A DNA stretch of 64,000 nt from Halomarina litorea (GCF_024227715.1 NZ_CP100448.1:2067655-2131654), one strand, 5' to 3'. Shown: positions 36,887 to 48,237, counted from the first letter of the stretch. Program-made: numbers and translations. The notes: generated by a model from the sequence alone, not told the origin.

Positions 36887-36967
36887 CGGTCCGCTGCTGT
36901 CGCGGGCCGCGGTTCCTCGATTGCGCCGAGCGTACCCGCTTTACACGACGAGTCCCTACGAGGGCCG

Positions 36968-37360
36968 ATGAGCGCCTCCGCCTACCGGCCCGGCTACTGC
37001 AACATCGGCCGGGCGGAACAGCGCAAGCGGTACCACTACGCGCTGGCCAGCTTCCTCGTCGCGGTCGTTTACGCCGCCAGCGTCCTCCTGACGTCGGTCC
37101 CCACCGAACTTCTCCTCGGGGCGTTCGCTCCCCTCGCCCTCGGCTGTGAGTTCTTCGTGCAGGCGCGCACATAGTTCTGCGTCCGGTTCGCGTTGCTCGG
37201 GCACTACGATTTCAGCGAGTCCGGCGGCGAGTCGGGCACCGTCGACGCCCCCGCCGACCGGGAGGCCGACACGCGCTACGCCCTCCGAATCACCGTCTTC
37301 TCCGTCGTCGCCGCCGCCGTCCTCACGGGGGCCATCTACCTCCTCGCGGGCGCGCTCTGA
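36968..37360 (+). pseudogene. Small membrane protein split by an in-frame TAG
   Basis: A frame starting at 36968 encodes 68 residues with two helices (FLVAVVYAASVLL and LLLGAFAPLALGCEFF) and stops at a TAG (37172-37174). The same frame continues at once for 61 codons with normal codon use (FCVRFALLGHYDFSESGG, then an acidic linker and a third helix, ITVFSVVAAAVLTGAIYLL) to a TGA at 37358-37360. The whole therefore looks like one gene of 130 codons interrupted by a single nonsense change, for example CAG to TAG. It could be a young pseudogene, a sequencing error, or a shortened but working protein. Confidence 0.65.
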
Positions 37361-37366
37361 GCCGCG

Positions 37367-37765
37367 TCACTCGCGGGACGCGTGCGGGTGGACCGACACC
37401 CGGCGCTCGCGCGGACCGTCGCACTCAACGAGGAGGACCGACTGCCACGTCCCGAGGTCCGGGCGGCCGTCGCTGACGGGTACCGTCACGTCGCGCCCGA
37501 GGAGCATCGAGCGCAGGTGGGCGTCCGCGTTCGAGTCCAGTTCGTCGTGGTCCCACTCGCCCTCGGGCGCGAGCCCGGAGACGAACCGCTCGATATCACC
37601 GACCAACCGCGATTCGGCCTCGTTGAGCGTGATTCCGGCGGTGGTGTGGCGGACGAAGACGGTGGCGAGGCCGTCGTACCCGTCCGGGAGGGTGGCGGCG
37701 ACGCGGTCGGTCACGTCCACGACCCGCACCCGACGGTCGGTGGAGACGGTGAACTCGGCGGTCAT
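37367..37765 (-). CDS. YjbQ/UPF0047 family protein
   Basis: This protein of 132 residues carries the full YjbQ signature: FVRHTTAGITLNEAES, WDHDELDSNADAHLRSMLLG, and GTWQSVLLVECDGPRERRV. The family forms a small beta-rich trimer, and some members have weak thiamine-phosphate synthase activity in vitro; the physiological role is open. The conserved histidines are all present. The ATG at 37765 is chosen because it gives the standard start MTAEFTV. It converges with the stop-interrupted membrane gene. Confidence 0.9.
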   Translation of the reverse strand: MTAEFTVSTDRRVRVVDVTDRVAATLPDGYDGLATVFVRHTTAGITLNEAESRLVGDIERFVSGLAPEGEWDHDELDSNADAHLRSMLLGRDVTVPVSDGRPDLGTWQSVLLVECDGPRERRVSVHPHASRE

Positions 37766-37796
37766 GTCGGACGGTAGCGACTCGGGGGACAAGCCC

Positions 37797-38507
37797 CTAT
37801 CGGACGCGCCAGTCGTCGTCGCCGGGGAGGAACCGCCCGAGGTCGACCTCGCGGTGGAAGTCCGTCGACTGGAGGTCGTGGAGCGCCCCGACCAGTCGGT
37901 CGTGGTCGCCCTCCTCCCACTCGCCCGGGTCGCGGATGGGGTAGACGAGGAAGCCGCTCCCGAGAATCTCGGTGCCGTGCAGAGCGGTCATGTCGAGGGG
38001 ACCGGTCGCATCGTCGGCGGTGTAGTTCGCGAGGACGTGGCGCGTCGCCCGTTCGCCCACGGGGAGGAGGACGTGGGCCGCGATGGCCCGGAGTTCGGCG
38101 TCGAAGAAGCGTTCCATCTCCACGTAGTCGCGTTCCTCGGGCGTCTCCCCGTCGTCTGGGACGCACATGTGCAGGTACGAGAGGAACGTCCGGTTCACCT
38201 CGGGGCGCGGCCCGGCCGAGGCGAGCAGTCCCCCCTCGACGAGCGCTCGCTGGAGACGTAGACCCGCCTCGTTCGTGAACGGCACGCGCAGGGCGGACTC
38301 GGGGGCCGAGTCGTCGTCGGAACGAGCAGTCGCCACGGTGGCGCTCCCCCCGTCGGGGCTGGTCCCCGTCGCGGCCCCGCCGTGGACGCCGGGGTGGTCG
38401 CCGACGACGTGGAACTCGGCGTTGGCGTCGCCGTAGCCGGGGACGAACGCCTCGCAGGAGGGGCGCATCCCGAACGGGTTGCTCGTGCGGTCGGTGACGT
38501 TCTCCAC
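37797..38507 (-). CDS. Uracil-DNA glycosylase superfamily protein
   Basis: This protein of 236 residues resembles the haloarchaeal UDG-fold family. The opening VTDRTSNPFGMRPSC is followed by FHVVGDHPGVHGG, which holds the fold's GDxPG-like uracil-pocket loop, and later LLPVGERATRHVL. The role would be removal of uracil or another damaged base from DNA. The start is a GTG at 38507 (VENVTDR); no ATG fits. A Ser/Ala-rich, low-complexity stretch (about 60-80) interrupts the N-terminal part. Confidence 0.75.
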   Translation of the reverse strand: MENVTDRTSNPFGMRPSCEAFVPGYGDANAEFHVVGDHPGVHGGAATGTSPDGGSATVATARSDDDSAPESALRVPFTNEAGLRLQRALVEGGLLASAGPRPEVNRTFLSYLHMCVPDDGETPEERDYVEMERFFDAELRAIAAHVLLPVGERATRHVLANYTADDATGPLDMTALHGTEILGSGFLVYPIRDPGEWEEGDHDRLVGALHDLQSTDFHREVDLGRFLPGDDDWRVR

Positions 38508-38569
38508 GCCGGTGTGTGGCGTGCGGGATAGAAAGCCGGTGTGGTTCGGCGGGGCGGCCCGACGACCAC

Positions 38570-39322
38570 TCAGTTCTGGTCGTCGGTTATCTCCTCGGCG
38601 CTCCGCTCGGAGGCGGGCCGGCCGTCGTCGGGCCCCTCGTCGTCGTCCTCGGCCCGTTCGCGGGCGAGTTCGTCCGGGACGGGTTCGGCCCCGGAGAGCG
38701 CGCGGCCGTCCGCGGTGTCCATCGCCCGGACCGCGTAGTGGGCCGCCGTCGGCGGGACGTACACCGTACACTCGACGTCACGCTGTTCGTCTGCCGCGAG
38801 GGCGCGCTGGTAGTGCTCGACGGTCCGGCAGACCGCACCGCCCTCGTCGTAGAACGAGAGGACGACGAGGGCGTCGGAGTCGTCCCCGCCGTTGACGAGC
38901 GTTCCCCTGAGGACCGCCGTCTCCCCCTGCTTGTCGGCCACGTCGATGGCCACGCCGTTGTGTTCGAGGCGGACCCGCGAGAGGGTCAGCGTCTCGCTGC
39001 CGGCCTCGCGGTTGGTGCGGTACTGCTGGATGCGGTTCTGGATACCCTGCGCGTACTGGTCGGCGGTGCTCCCCTCCTCGAGGGCCTCCCGGAGCGAGAG
39101 CACCGTGTTGTCGATGTCGTCGAGGACGCCCTCGCGGCTCTGCTGGTCGCCTCGCTCCTTGAGGCGGTCGAGTTGTTCCCGGAGCCGAGCGACGTGCTCG
39201 GACACGTCCACGCCCACGTCCGGGTCGTCTCCCCCACGGTCGTCGGTGTCTACCTCGCGTTCGATGTTGTCGATGGCGTCACCGAAGTCGACGAGTGGCG
39301 GCAGGTCGTGCTCTCGTGCCAT
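38570..39322 (-). CDS. Coiled-coil protein with C-terminal beta domain, hypothetical
   Basis: This acidic protein has 250 residues. Residues 40-115 are helical with coiled-coil potential ([34 protein letters not shown]). Residues 125-215 look like a beta sandwich ([42 protein letters not shown]), similar to FxLYD-type immunoglobulin-like domains. The C-terminal 35 residues are disordered and acidic. No signal peptide is present. It diverges from pccB. Confidence 0.65.
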   Translation of the reverse strand: MAREHDLPPLVDFGDAIDNIEREVDTDDRGGDDPDVGVDVSEHVARLREQLDRLKERGDQQSREGVLDDIDNTVLSLREALEEGSTADQYAQGIQNRIQQYRTNREAGSETLTLSRVRLEHNGVAIDVADKQGETAVLRGTLVNGGDDSDALVVLSFYDEGGAVCRTVEHYQRALAADEQRDVECTVYVPPTAAHYAVRAMDTADGRALSGAEPVPDELARERAEDDDEGPDDGRPASERSAEEITDDQN

Positions 39323-39419
39323 GGGTCGCGGTACTCGCGACTGCCGGATAGGGCTTCGGCCTACCTCCGTCCGTTCCCGGTATCCTTTTGCAGAGGGTGT
39401 GAGAAACCCACGCCAACCA

Positions 39420-40970
<1,551 letters not shown>

Positions 40971-41064
40971 GGCGGGAGGCCGCCCGCGCCGTCCCCCGGG
41001 TCAGCGCGGCCGAAGCGCTGTCGCTACCGCACGACTCAAGTCCCGACTCCGCCAACCCCCGGGT

Positions 41065-41304
41065 ATGACCTCACTCCGCGTGCCTGCGGACGCAGACAGC
41101 GAGGAGGCCGCGGCCATCGCCGCCGCGGTACGCGCCCACCTCGCCGCCGAGGAACTGGCCGCCGCCGAGGGCGAGGAGGAGACGTGGGAGGGCCTCCGCT
41201 GGGCGTTCGCCGGGCGGGCGCGACTCGACGGCCCCCGCCAGCGTGTCCCACTCGGCGCGCCGACAGACGCGTGGTCCGCCGCGGGTCGCGCCGACCGCTT
41301 CTGA
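41065..41304 (+). CDS. pccX: Small acyl-CoA carboxylase subunit (PccX/epsilon-like)
   Basis: This protein of 79 residues resembles the small third subunit of haloarchaeal propionyl-CoA carboxylase, described in Haloferax mediterranei, and the actinobacterial AccE epsilon family. It starts [20 protein letters not shown], has a helical Ala/Glu-rich part, a Trp-containing middle ([14 protein letters not shown]) and ends [14 protein letters not shown]. Position right after pccB supports the call. It ends directly against the converging MOSC gene stop. Confidence 0.8.
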   Translation: MTSLRVPADADSEEAAAIAAAVRAHLAAEELAAAEGEEETWEGLRWAFAGRARLDGPRQRVPLGAPTDAWSAAGRADRF

Positions 41305-41781
41305 CTACTCGTCCGTCTCCACGGCGTCGCCGACAGCGATAGTTCCGGACTCGACGATTCGCGCCCGGAGGCCGCCGCGGTGGACCATCGCCTCCCGGAT
41401 TCCGCGTTTCTCCAGCGACCGTTCGAGGTACGAACACGGCTCGCAGCGTTCGACGCCCTCGCAGACCACCTCGCCCACTCGGAAGCGCCTGCCGACGAGG
41501 TGGTCGAGGGCGACGCCCGAGACGGTGACGTTGCGCCGATGCTCGCCCGGCGAGAGCGCGATGTCGTAGTCGCGTTCGACGCGCTCCAGCGTCTCGCGTT
41601 CGATGAGCGTGATGTCCCGAGGGATGTCGTTCGCGGACTGCGAGAACGTCCCTCGGTCCTCGAAGTAGCGGTCGCCGCGCAGGCCGCGGCCCGCGACGGC
41701 CTCGACCGAGGCCCGTTCCACCACCGGGGCACCCGATTCGGGGGCGACGTGGACGGCCGCTACGGTCCCGGAGTCAGTCAT
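41305..41781 (-). CDS. MOSC domain protein
   Basis: This protein of 158 residues has the MOSC fold found in molybdenum cofactor sulfurases and mARC-type enzymes. GRGLRGDRYFEDRGTFS near residue 30, LSPGEHRRNVTVSG near residue 75, and the conserved cysteine in CEGVERCEPCSYLE near residue 110 are visible. It probably binds the molybdenum cofactor or handles sulfur; the substrate is unknown. It sits on the opposite strand inside the pcc locus, stop to stop with pccX. Confidence 0.88.
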   Translation of the reverse strand: MTDSGTVAAVHVAPESGAPVVERASVEAVAGRGLRGDRYFEDRGTFSQSANDIPRDITLIERETLERVERDYDIALSPGEHRRNVTVSGVALDHLVGRRFRVGEVVCEGVERCEPCSYLERSLEKRGIREAMVHRGGLRARIVESGTIAVGDAVETDE

Positions 41782-41829
41782 GGCCGAGGATGGGCGAGGG
41801 AGGGGAAAACGGTGAGGGTCGCGGTCAGG

Positions 41830-42510
41830 TCAGACGATGGCCCAGTCGTCCACGATGACGCCGTCGACCCCCGCCTCGCGGAGTCGCTCGACGGTCCGCG
41901 GGTGTTTGACCGTCCACGTGTTCACCTCGAAGCCCCCGTCGTGCGCGCGGTCGATTCGCTCCGGGCGCTCCAGACAGAGGCGGTACTCCGGGTGGAGGTA
42001 CGAACAGCCGAGACGGCGGGCGCGCTCGATGGCCCGCGTCCAGTCGCGGCCGAACCGTCTGACCTCGCGGTGAAAGAGATACGCGAGGGGCAGGTCGCTC
42101 GCCTCGCCCACCTCGCGGAGGGCGTCGGGGTCGAACGAGGAGACGAGCACCTCGTTGGGGACGCCGTTGAGGGCGGCGAGGAGGTCGGCGGCCACGCCCG
42201 CGTGCTTGCACTCGACGTTGACGCCCACGTCCGGCGGGACCGCGGCCAGCAGGTCCGGGAGGAGGGGGATTCGCTCGTCGGAGCCCTCGACGTAGAGTCG
42301 CCGGAGGTGGTCGTACGACCGGTCCGCGACGCGCCCGCGGCCGTCGGTGAGTCGGCCGAGGCGTTCGTCGTGGAAGACGACGAGTTCGCCGGACCCACAG
42401 CGTCTGACGTCGACTTCGACCATGTCGACGTGGGGGGCGGCGAGTTCGACCGCCCGGACCGTGTTCTCCGGGGCGCGGGCCGCACAGCCCCGGTGAGCGA
42501 TACATCGCAT
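41830..42510 (-). CDS. Glycerophosphodiester phosphodiesterase
   Basis: This metal-dependent hydrolase of 226 residues splits glycerophosphodiesters to glycerol phosphate and an alcohol. The signature is at the N-terminus: [16 protein letters not shown] with the His-Arg and Glu-Asn pairs, and MVEVDVRR with the metal-binding Glu and Asp. [16 protein letters not shown] and NVECKHAG follow, then [12 protein letters not shown]. No signal peptide is present. It reads in the opposite direction to pccA and may take part in lipid turnover. Confidence 0.92.
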   Translation of the reverse strand: MRCIAHRGCAARAPENTVRAVELAAPHVDMVEVDVRRCGSGELVVFHDERLGRLTDGRGRVADRSYDHLRRLYVEGSDERIPLLPDLLAAVPPDVGVNVECKHAGVAADLLAALNGVPNEVLVSSFDPDALREVGEASDLPLAYLFHREVRRFGRDWTRAIERARRLGCSYLHPEYRLCLERPERIDRAHDGGFEVNTWTVKHPRTVERLREAGVDGVIVDDWAIV

Positions 42511-42587
42511 ACTCTCTCTCCGCCCGCCACCCACATGGCCGCTTCGGACCACGGGAGCGACACACGGGGGCCGAATCGAAGGTACTA

Positions 42588-42597
42588 GATTTATTGG
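42588..42597 (+). promoter_or_regulatory. Probable TATA box of pccA
   Basis: The run gatttattgg stands about 23-32 bases upstream of the ATG at 42620. It implies that pccA has its own promoter and a leaderless start, and supports 42620 over an upstream in-frame codon at 42602. Confidence 0.5.
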
Positions 42598-42619
42598 GCG
42601 AGTGCTGATAGACACGGGC

Positions 42620-44428
42620 ATGTTCGAGAAGGTACTCGTCGCCAACCGAGGTGAAATCGCGGTACGCGTCATGCGTGCCTGCGAAGAACTCGGGGTCGAC
42701 ACGGTCGCCATCTACAGCGAGGCCGACAAGAACGCCGGTCACGTCCGCTACGCCGACGAGGCGTACAACGTCGGTCCCGCGCGAGCGGCCGACTCGTACC
42801 TCGACCAGGAGGCTATCGTGGACGCCGCGAAGAAAGCCGGCGCGGACGCCGTCCACCCCGGCTACGGCTTCCTCGCCGAGAACGCAGAGTTCGCCGCACT
42901 CGTCGAAGAGACCGAGGGCGTCACGTGGGTCGGCCCCTCCAGCGACTCGATGGAGCAGATGGGCGAGAAGACGAAGGCACGGAAGGTCATGCAGGCCGCG
43001 GACGTCCCCATCGTCCCCGGCACCACCGATCCCGTCGAGGAGGTCGAGGAGGTCCACGCCTTCGGCGAGGAGTACGGCTACCCCATCGCCATCAAGGCCG
43101 AGGGCGGCGGCGGCGGCCGCGGGATGAAGGTCGTCCACGAACCCGACGAGGCCGAAGACCAGCTCACCTCCGCGAAGCGGGAGGGTGAGGCCTACTTCGA
43201 CAACGACTCCGTGTATCTGGAGCGCTACCTCGAAGCCCCACGCCACATCGAGGTGCAGGTCATCGCCGACCACCACGGCAACGTCCGCCACCTCGGCGAG
43301 CGCGACTGCTCGCTGCAGCGCCGCCACCAGAAGGTCATCGAGGAGGGCCCCTCGCCGGCCCTGGCCGAGGACCTCGCCGAGGAGATCCGCGAGTCCGCCC
43401 GACAGGGCGTCGCGGAGGCCGACTACTACAACGCGGGCACCGTCGAGTTCCTCGTCGAGGACGGGGAGTTCTTCTTCCTCGAGGTGAACACCCGCATTCA
43501 GGTCGAGCACACCGTCACCGAAGAGATAACGGGCATCGACATCGTGAAGTGGCAACTGCGCGTCGCCGCCGGCGAGGAACTGGGCTTCGCGCAGGACGAG
43601 GTCGAACTCGACGGCCACGCGATGGAGTTCCGCATCAACGCGGAGAACGCGGCCGACGACTTCGCGCCCGCCACCGGGAAGCTGAAGACGTACGACCCGC
43701 CGGGCGGCATCGGCGTCCGCATGGACGACGCCCTCCGACAGGGCGACACCATCGGCGGGGACTACGACTCGATGATCGCGAAGCTCGTCGTCTGGGGCGA
43801 GGACCGCGACACCTGCATCGCCCGGTCGAAGCGGGCGCTCGCCGAGTACGAGATAGAGGGCGTCACGACGATCATCCCGTTCCACCGCCTGATGCTCACC
43901 GACGAGGCGTTCGTCGCGGGCACGCACACGACGAACTACCTCGACAACGAACTCGACCGCACGCGCATCGAGGAGGCCCAGGAGAAGTGGGGGCCGAAGG
44001 CGACCGACGACGACGAGGACGACGAGGAAGTCACCGAACGCGAGTTCACCGTCGAGGTCAACGGCAAGCGCTTCGAGGTCTCGCTCGAAGAGCGCGGCGG
44101 CCCGACGCTCCCCGCAGGGGGCGGGGGCGGCGGCGGACAGAGTCGCGGCCGACGCCCCTCTTCGGGCGGGTCCGGGGGCGGCGGTGACGACGGTGGCTCG
44201 TCGGTCTCCGCAGAGGGCGAACAGGTCACCGCCGAGATGCAGGGGACCATCCTCTCGGTCGGCGTCAGCGAGGGCGACGAGGTCGAATCGGGCGACATCC
44301 TCTGCGTGCTGGAGGCCATGAAGATGGAGAACGACATCGTCGCCGAACACGGCGGCACGGTCACCGAAGTCGCCATCGAGGAGGGCCAGAGCGTCGACAT
44401 GGGCGACGTGCTGGTCGTCATCGACTGA
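42620..44428 (+). CDS. pccA: Biotin carboxylase / biotin carrier subunit of acyl-CoA carboxylase
   Basis: This alpha subunit of 602 residues carboxylates its own biotin with ATP and bicarbonate. The biotin carboxylase domain spans about 1-445 ([33 protein letters not shown] as ATP loop; [14 protein letters not shown] as active site). A Gly-rich linker (about 500-520) leads to a C-terminal carrier domain with the biotinylated lysine in LEAMKMEN. It works with PccB and PccX. The biotin ligase gene 0.5 kb downstream would charge it. Unlike in Haloferax, two opposite-strand genes separate it from pccB. Confidence 0.96.
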   Translation: MFEKVLVANRGEIAVRVMRACEELGVDTVAIYSEADKNAGHVRYADEAYNVGPARAADSYLDQEAIVDAAKKAGADAVHPGYGFLAENAEFAALVEETEGVTWVGPSSDSMEQMGEKTKARKVMQAADVPIVPGTTDPVEEVEEVHAFGEEYGYPIAIKAEGGGGGRGMKVVHEPDEAEDQLTSAKREGEAYFDNDSVYLERYLEAPRHIEVQVIADHHGNVRHLGERDCSLQRRHQKVIEEGPSPALAEDLAEEIRESARQGVAEADYYNAGTVEFLVEDGEFFFLEVNTRIQVEHTVTEEITGIDIVKWQLRVAAGEELGFAQDEVELDGHAMEFRINAENAADDFAPATGKLKTYDPPGGIGVRMDDALRQGDTIGGDYDSMIAKLVVWGEDRDTCIARSKRALAEYEIEGVTTIIPFHRLMLTDEAFVAGTHTTNYLDNELDRTRIEEAQEKWGPKATDDDEDDEEVTEREFTVEVNGKRFEVSLEERGGPTLPAGGGGGGGQSRGRRPSSGGSGGGGDDGGSSVSAEGEQVTAEMQGTILSVGVSEGDEVESGDILCVLEAMKMENDIVAEHGGTVTEVAIEEGQSVDMGDVLVVID

Positions 44429-44496
44429 CTCCGGTCACTCACGTCCCGTTCGACGGGACCGCGCACGCTATATCGCCCCCGGACGTCGTCTCCGGT

Positions 44497-44808
44497 ATGA
44501 GCGCCGACGCCACCCCGACGGAGGAGGAACTCCGCGAGCGAGTCTCTCGATTCTTGATGCGCAACTTCCCGCAGATAGAGATGCACGGCGGGAGCCACTC
44601 CATCCTCGACCTCGACCCCGAGGCGGGGTCGGTCACCGTCGCCCTCGGCGGCGCCTGCTCGGGATGCGGCATCTCCCCGATGACGATTCAGGCGCTGAAG
44701 ACGAGGCTGGTGCAGGAGATTCCCGAGATTACGGAGGTGCACGCCGAGACGGGCGCGACCTTCGGCGAGACGCCCGCCGGGTTCGACCGCGACACCGTCC
44801 CCTTCTGA
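44497..44808 (+). CDS. NifU-like C-terminal domain protein
   Basis: This protein of 103 residues matches the NifU C-terminal (Nfu) domain, a scaffold or carrier for iron-sulfur clusters. The key motif is GGACSGCGISPMTIQALK near residue 55, with the C-x2-C pair that holds a 4Fe-4S cluster between two subunits. The N-terminal 30 residues form a charged helix. It lies between pccA and birA, and it may deliver clusters to any apo-protein, with no specific target indicated. Confidence 0.9.
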   Translation: MSADATPTEEELRERVSRFLMRNFPQIEMHGGSHSILDLDPEAGSVTVALGGACSGCGISPMTIQALKTRLVQEIPEITEVHAETGATFGETPAGFDRDTVPF

Positions 44809-44893
44809 GCGCCGCGTTCGTCTCGCTTCGCCCCCGCGAGCGACGGCCCCGCCGGACGGACAGCCTCAAGCCCGGACGCCCGGTACCCCCGAT

Positions 44894-45883
44894 ATGAACG
44901 AGACGCGCCTGCGGGTACTGGAGGCACTCGCCGACGGCCCCGTCTCGGGGCCGACGCTCGCCGACTCGCACGACATCTCCCGGAACGCGGTCTGGAAGCA
45001 CGTCGAGGCCCTCCGCGAGGCCGGGTTCGGCGTCGAGAGCGAGACCGAGGGGTACTCCCTGACGACGGTGCCCGAGTCGGGAGCGCTCGCGCTGTCGTTC
45101 GGACTGGACGCCCCCTTCGAGGTAGCGCACCACGAGACGCTGGACTCGACGAACCGCCGTGCCCGCGAACTCGCGGAGGCGGGCGCGAGCGACGTGGTCG
45201 TCGTCGCGGACCGCCAGACCGGCGGACGGGGGCGACTGGACCGCGAGTGGGAGTCGCCGCCCGGCGGCGTCTACCTGAGTCTCGTCTGTCGGCCGGACCT
45301 GCCACTCGCGGACGCCCCGCTCTACACTCTCGCGGCGGCCGTCGCCACCACGCAAGCGGCCCGCGAGGCGGGCGTCGACGCGCACATCAAGTGGCCGAAC
45401 GACGTCGTCGTCCCACGCGGGATGACTGCCAGTCGGACGGAGTCCGACGACGTCGTCGTCCCACGTGATGGACCGGACTACGACAAACTCGCGGGCATCC
45501 TCACGGAGATGCGCGGCGAGGCCGACCGCGTCGGGTGGGTCGTCGTCGGCATCGGCGTCAACGCCGACGCCGGGAGCGATGACCTCCCGGCGGGCGCGAC
45601 CAGCCTTCGCGTCGAGACGGGCGAGCGGGTGGACCGGCGGGTGTTCACCCAGCGACTGCTCGAATCCTTCGACGGACTCCGGGGCGACCCGGACGCGATT
45701 CTCGACGCGTGGCGCGAGCACGCCCTCACGCTCGGCCAGCGGGTGCGCGTGGAGACGCCCGGCGGAGAGGTCGTGGGAGAGGCGAGGGACGTCGAACGGC
45801 CCGGGACGCTCGTGGTCCGCACCGCAGACGGCGACGTGCGGGTGACGGCGGGCGACTGCGAACACCTCCGCCCCGTCGAGTAG
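44894..45883 (+). CDS. birA: Biotin--protein ligase with HTH domain
   Basis: This bifunctional protein of 329 residues ligates biotin to carrier proteins such as PccA and probably represses transcription. An N-terminal winged HTH (1-60; SGPTLADSHDISRNAVWKHV) precedes the catalytic domain with ADRQTGGRGRLDREW (biotinyl-AMP loop) and HIKWPNDVVVP. A C-terminal SH3-like domain (about 275-329) is present. Between IKWPND and KLAGILTEM lies an extra 16-residue segment bounded by an 18-bp direct repeat, which looks like a recent in-frame duplication or insertion. Confidence 0.93.
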   Translation: MNETRLRVLEALADGPVSGPTLADSHDISRNAVWKHVEALREAGFGVESETEGYSLTTVPESGALALSFGLDAPFEVAHHETLDSTNRRARELAEAGASDVVVVADRQTGGRGRLDREWESPPGGVYLSLVCRPDLPLADAPLYTLAAAVATTQAAREAGVDAHIKWPNDVVVPRGMTASRTESDDVVVPRDGPDYDKLAGILTEMRGEADRVGWVVVGIGVNADAGSDDLPAGATSLRVETGERVDRRVFTQRLLESFDGLRGDPDAILDAWREHALTLGQRVRVETPGGEVVGEARDVERPGTLVVRTADGDVRVTAGDCEHLRPVE

Positions 45884-45892
45884 TGGCCGGGG

Positions 45893-46924
45893 TCAGTCGG
45901 CCGATTCGAGGGCGACATCCTTCACGTCGCTCACGCCCGCGCGTCGGACGACGGCGCGGACGACGTCCTGTGCGCCCGCGAGGTTGTCCGAGTCGCCGTC
46001 GAGGACGAGGAGTTTCGCGTCGCGGCCCTCTTCTATCAGGCCGCAGTTCAGTCCCGCGACGTCCGCGCCCGCGCGGGTCGCCATCCCGAGGACCTCCCTC
46101 GCTGTGACGTCGTACAGTTTCGCCGTGAACTCCATCTCGCGGAACATCGACGGCGAGTTGAGCATCACGTTGTCCGTCCCGAGGGCCACGTCCGTGTGGT
46201 CGAGGAGGTCCTCGACGGGCGGGAGGCCCACGTCCGTGACGAGGTTCGACCGGGGGCAGACCGCCGCCGGGATTTCCATCTCCGCGATGCGGTCGAGGTG
46301 GTCCGCGTCGGCGTGGACGAGGTGGACGAGGAAGTCCGGGTCGAGGTCCAGCGCGGGGCCGATGTCGCTGTCGTCCACCTCGCCGGCGTGGATGCCGAAC
46401 AGTTTGCCCGCCTCGCGGGTCTCCTCGCGTTCGGCGTCGAAGGTGGCGTCGTTCGCCCCGCTGGCACCGAAGCCGTCGCTCGCGTGCATCGCCTCGACCG
46501 TCTCCCGACCGAGGACGACCGGGTCGATTGCGAGTCCGTCGGCGGCTCGTTCGATGTGGCGAACGCCGTCGACGCCGCCCTCGCGGAACTCGATGCACGC
46601 GGCGGTGCCGCCCGCCTGCATGAACGACAGCGAGCGTCGCATCCCCTCGATCAGTTCGTCGGGGTCGGCCGCGCGCAGGAGGCGGTGTTTCAGACCGTCC
46701 GGCGGCGCGACGAGTTCTTCGAGCGAGAGGCCGCCGCCGGCCTCTTTGGCGATGGAGTCGCCGATGTGGGTGTGGGCGTTGACGAACGCGGGGCAGACGA
46801 TATCGGTCGAGTCGGTCGTGGTCTCCTCGACGTCGGCGATACGCCCGTCTTCGACGACGACGCGCCCCTCGACGGGGTCGAAGTCGGGGCCGCGCAGGAC
46901 GGTCCCCTCGACGTGCGTGGGCAT
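45893..46924 (-). CDS. Amidohydrolase-family protein (cytosine deaminase/atrazine chlorohydrolase-like)
   Basis: This metal-dependent hydrolase has 343 residues. The N-terminal beta composite domain precedes VNAHTHIGDS, with the first two metal-ligand histidines. GIHAGEVDD and LVHADADHLDRI give the next ligands, and LGTDNVMLNSPSMFREME the catalytic Asp near residue 245. The family deaminates or dechlorinates nucleobase-like compounds; the substrate cannot be specified. It converges with birA (9 bases between stops). Confidence 0.85.
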   Translation of the reverse strand: MPTHVEGTVLRGPDFDPVEGRVVVEDGRIADVEETTTDSTDIVCPAFVNAHTHIGDSIAKEAGGGLSLEELVAPPDGLKHRLLRAADPDELIEGMRRSLSFMQAGGTAACIEFREGGVDGVRHIERAADGLAIDPVVLGRETVEAMHASDGFGASGANDATFDAEREETREAGKLFGIHAGEVDDSDIGPALDLDPDFLVHLVHADADHLDRIAEMEIPAAVCPRSNLVTDVGLPPVEDLLDHTDVALGTDNVMLNSPSMFREMEFTAKLYDVTAREVLGMATRAGADVAGLNCGLIEEGRDAKLLVLDGDSDNLAGAQDVVRAVVRRAGVSDVKDVALESAD

Positions 46925-46948
46925 AGTCGAGAGGCGGACGGGGAGGGC

Positions 46949-48175
46949 TTAGTTCCCGGCGAACTCGTCCAGCGTGGCTGGCCGCCCCACGCGGATGTCG
47001 CTGACGAGGGCGTCGAGGTCCAGTCCGAGGACGCGTTCGACGGCGTGGCCGACCGCCTGCATCTCCCCGGCGGGGGCGTAGACGCCGAAGCGCCACTGGT
47101 CTTCTTGCACCCGCAGGACGGCCTGCACGAGCGTCGACTGGTTCTCCAGTTTGCGGATGTCGCCGTTGACGACGACGCGACTGGTGGATTCGGGGATGGA
47201 GGGCTTGCCCGGCACGTCGAGGACGACCGCCTCGGGGTCGACGCCCGCCGCCTCGGCGATGTCCTCCTCGAAGCGGCGTATCTTCTGCGAGTCGGCCATC
47301 AGCAAGTCGTCGTCGACGGCGTCCAGTTCCGCCCAGACCGCCCGTTTGTAGAGGTTCCTCGTGTCCAGCCGTTCGGCGTACTCCGCGGTCGCCTCACACT
47401 GGCGGAGCGCGACGGTCAGGTCCCGGTCGTCCATCCGGCGGAGGGCCCCGGCGTCGGTCGCGCCCGCCCGCAGGAGTCGCTGCGCGCCCCGGCGGAGCAT
47501 CGCCTTCGAGATGCGGGCGACGTGGTGGTTGTAGACGGTCGGGTTCATCAGCGCACGCGCGAGGAGGAGCGACTCGGCGGTCTGGATGTTCCCCTCCGCG
47601 AGGACGAGTTCGTCGTCGACGAACTGGAGTTCGCGCACGAGTCGCCCGTGGTCGATGGTGCCGTAGGGAACGCCCGTGTGGTGGGCGTCGCGCACGAGGT
47701 AGTCCATCCGGTCGACGTCGAGTTCGCCCGACACCAGTTGTCCGTAGCGCCCGTCGCCGCGCACGAGGTCCGCCACTCGTTCGGGGTCGAGGTCGTGGGC
47801 TTCGAGGATGGCCGCCACCTCCCCCTCCCCCAGCAGGTCGTGAATCTCGTCGTGGTAGCGCCCGGTGTGGCGGTAGATGAGGTCCTCCAGGTTGTGCGAG
47901 TAGGGACCGTGGCCGGTGTCGTGGAGGAGCGCCGCCGCCCGGATACGCTCGGCGTTGCGCCCGTCGATGCCGAGGTGCCCGAGCGCCTGATTGGCGAGGT
48001 GGTACACCCCGAGGGAGTGCTCGAAGCGGGTGTGGTTCGCGGAGGGATAGACGAAGGAGACGGTCCCGAGTTGCCGGATGCGCCGGAGTCGCTGGACCAT
48101 CGGCGTGTCGAGGAGGGCCTCCGCGACGCCCTCCACCTCGATGTGGTCGTGGACGCTGTCCTTGACGGAGTTCAT
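46949..48175 (-). CDS. HD-domain phosphohydrolase (dNTPase-like)
   Basis: This protein of 408 residues belongs to the SAMHD1/dGTPase-like HD branch. TRFEHSLGVYHLANQAL has the first His, AALLHDTGHGPYSHNLE the HD pair with further His near residue 70, and DRMDYLVRDAHHTGV the last metal Asp. HD enzymes of this type remove triphosphate from dNTPs or hydrolyse other nucleotides. The C-terminal 100 residues are less conserved. It shares orientation with the amidohydrolase 24 bases downstream and could be in one operon. Confidence 0.9.
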   Translation of the reverse strand: MNSVKDSVHDHIEVEGVAEALLDTPMVQRLRRIRQLGTVSFVYPSANHTRFEHSLGVYHLANQALGHLGIDGRNAERIRAAALLHDTGHGPYSHNLEDLIYRHTGRYHDEIHDLLGEGEVAAILEAHDLDPERVADLVRGDGRYGQLVSGELDVDRMDYLVRDAHHTGVPYGTIDHGRLVRELQFVDDELVLAEGNIQTAESLLLARALMNPTVYNHHVARISKAMLRRGAQRLLRAGATDAGALRRMDDRDLTVALRQCEATAEYAERLDTRNLYKRAVWAELDAVDDDLLMADSQKIRRFEEDIAEAAGVDPEAVVLDVPGKPSIPESTSRVVVNGDIRKLENQSTLVQAVLRVQEDQWRFGVYAPAGEMQAVGHAVERVLGLDLDALVSDIRVGRPATLDEFAGN

Positions 48176-48237
48176 ACGTCGGGTTCGGCGCGTTCGGATA
48201 AAAGGGTCAGCACTCGCGGGCCGCGTGGCGGGCGCTA

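Noticed and set aside
37172-37174. TAG as a pyrrolysine codon
   Set aside because: No pyrrolysine genes are visible, haloarchaea are not known to use it, and the site shows no enzyme motif of pyrrolysine proteins.
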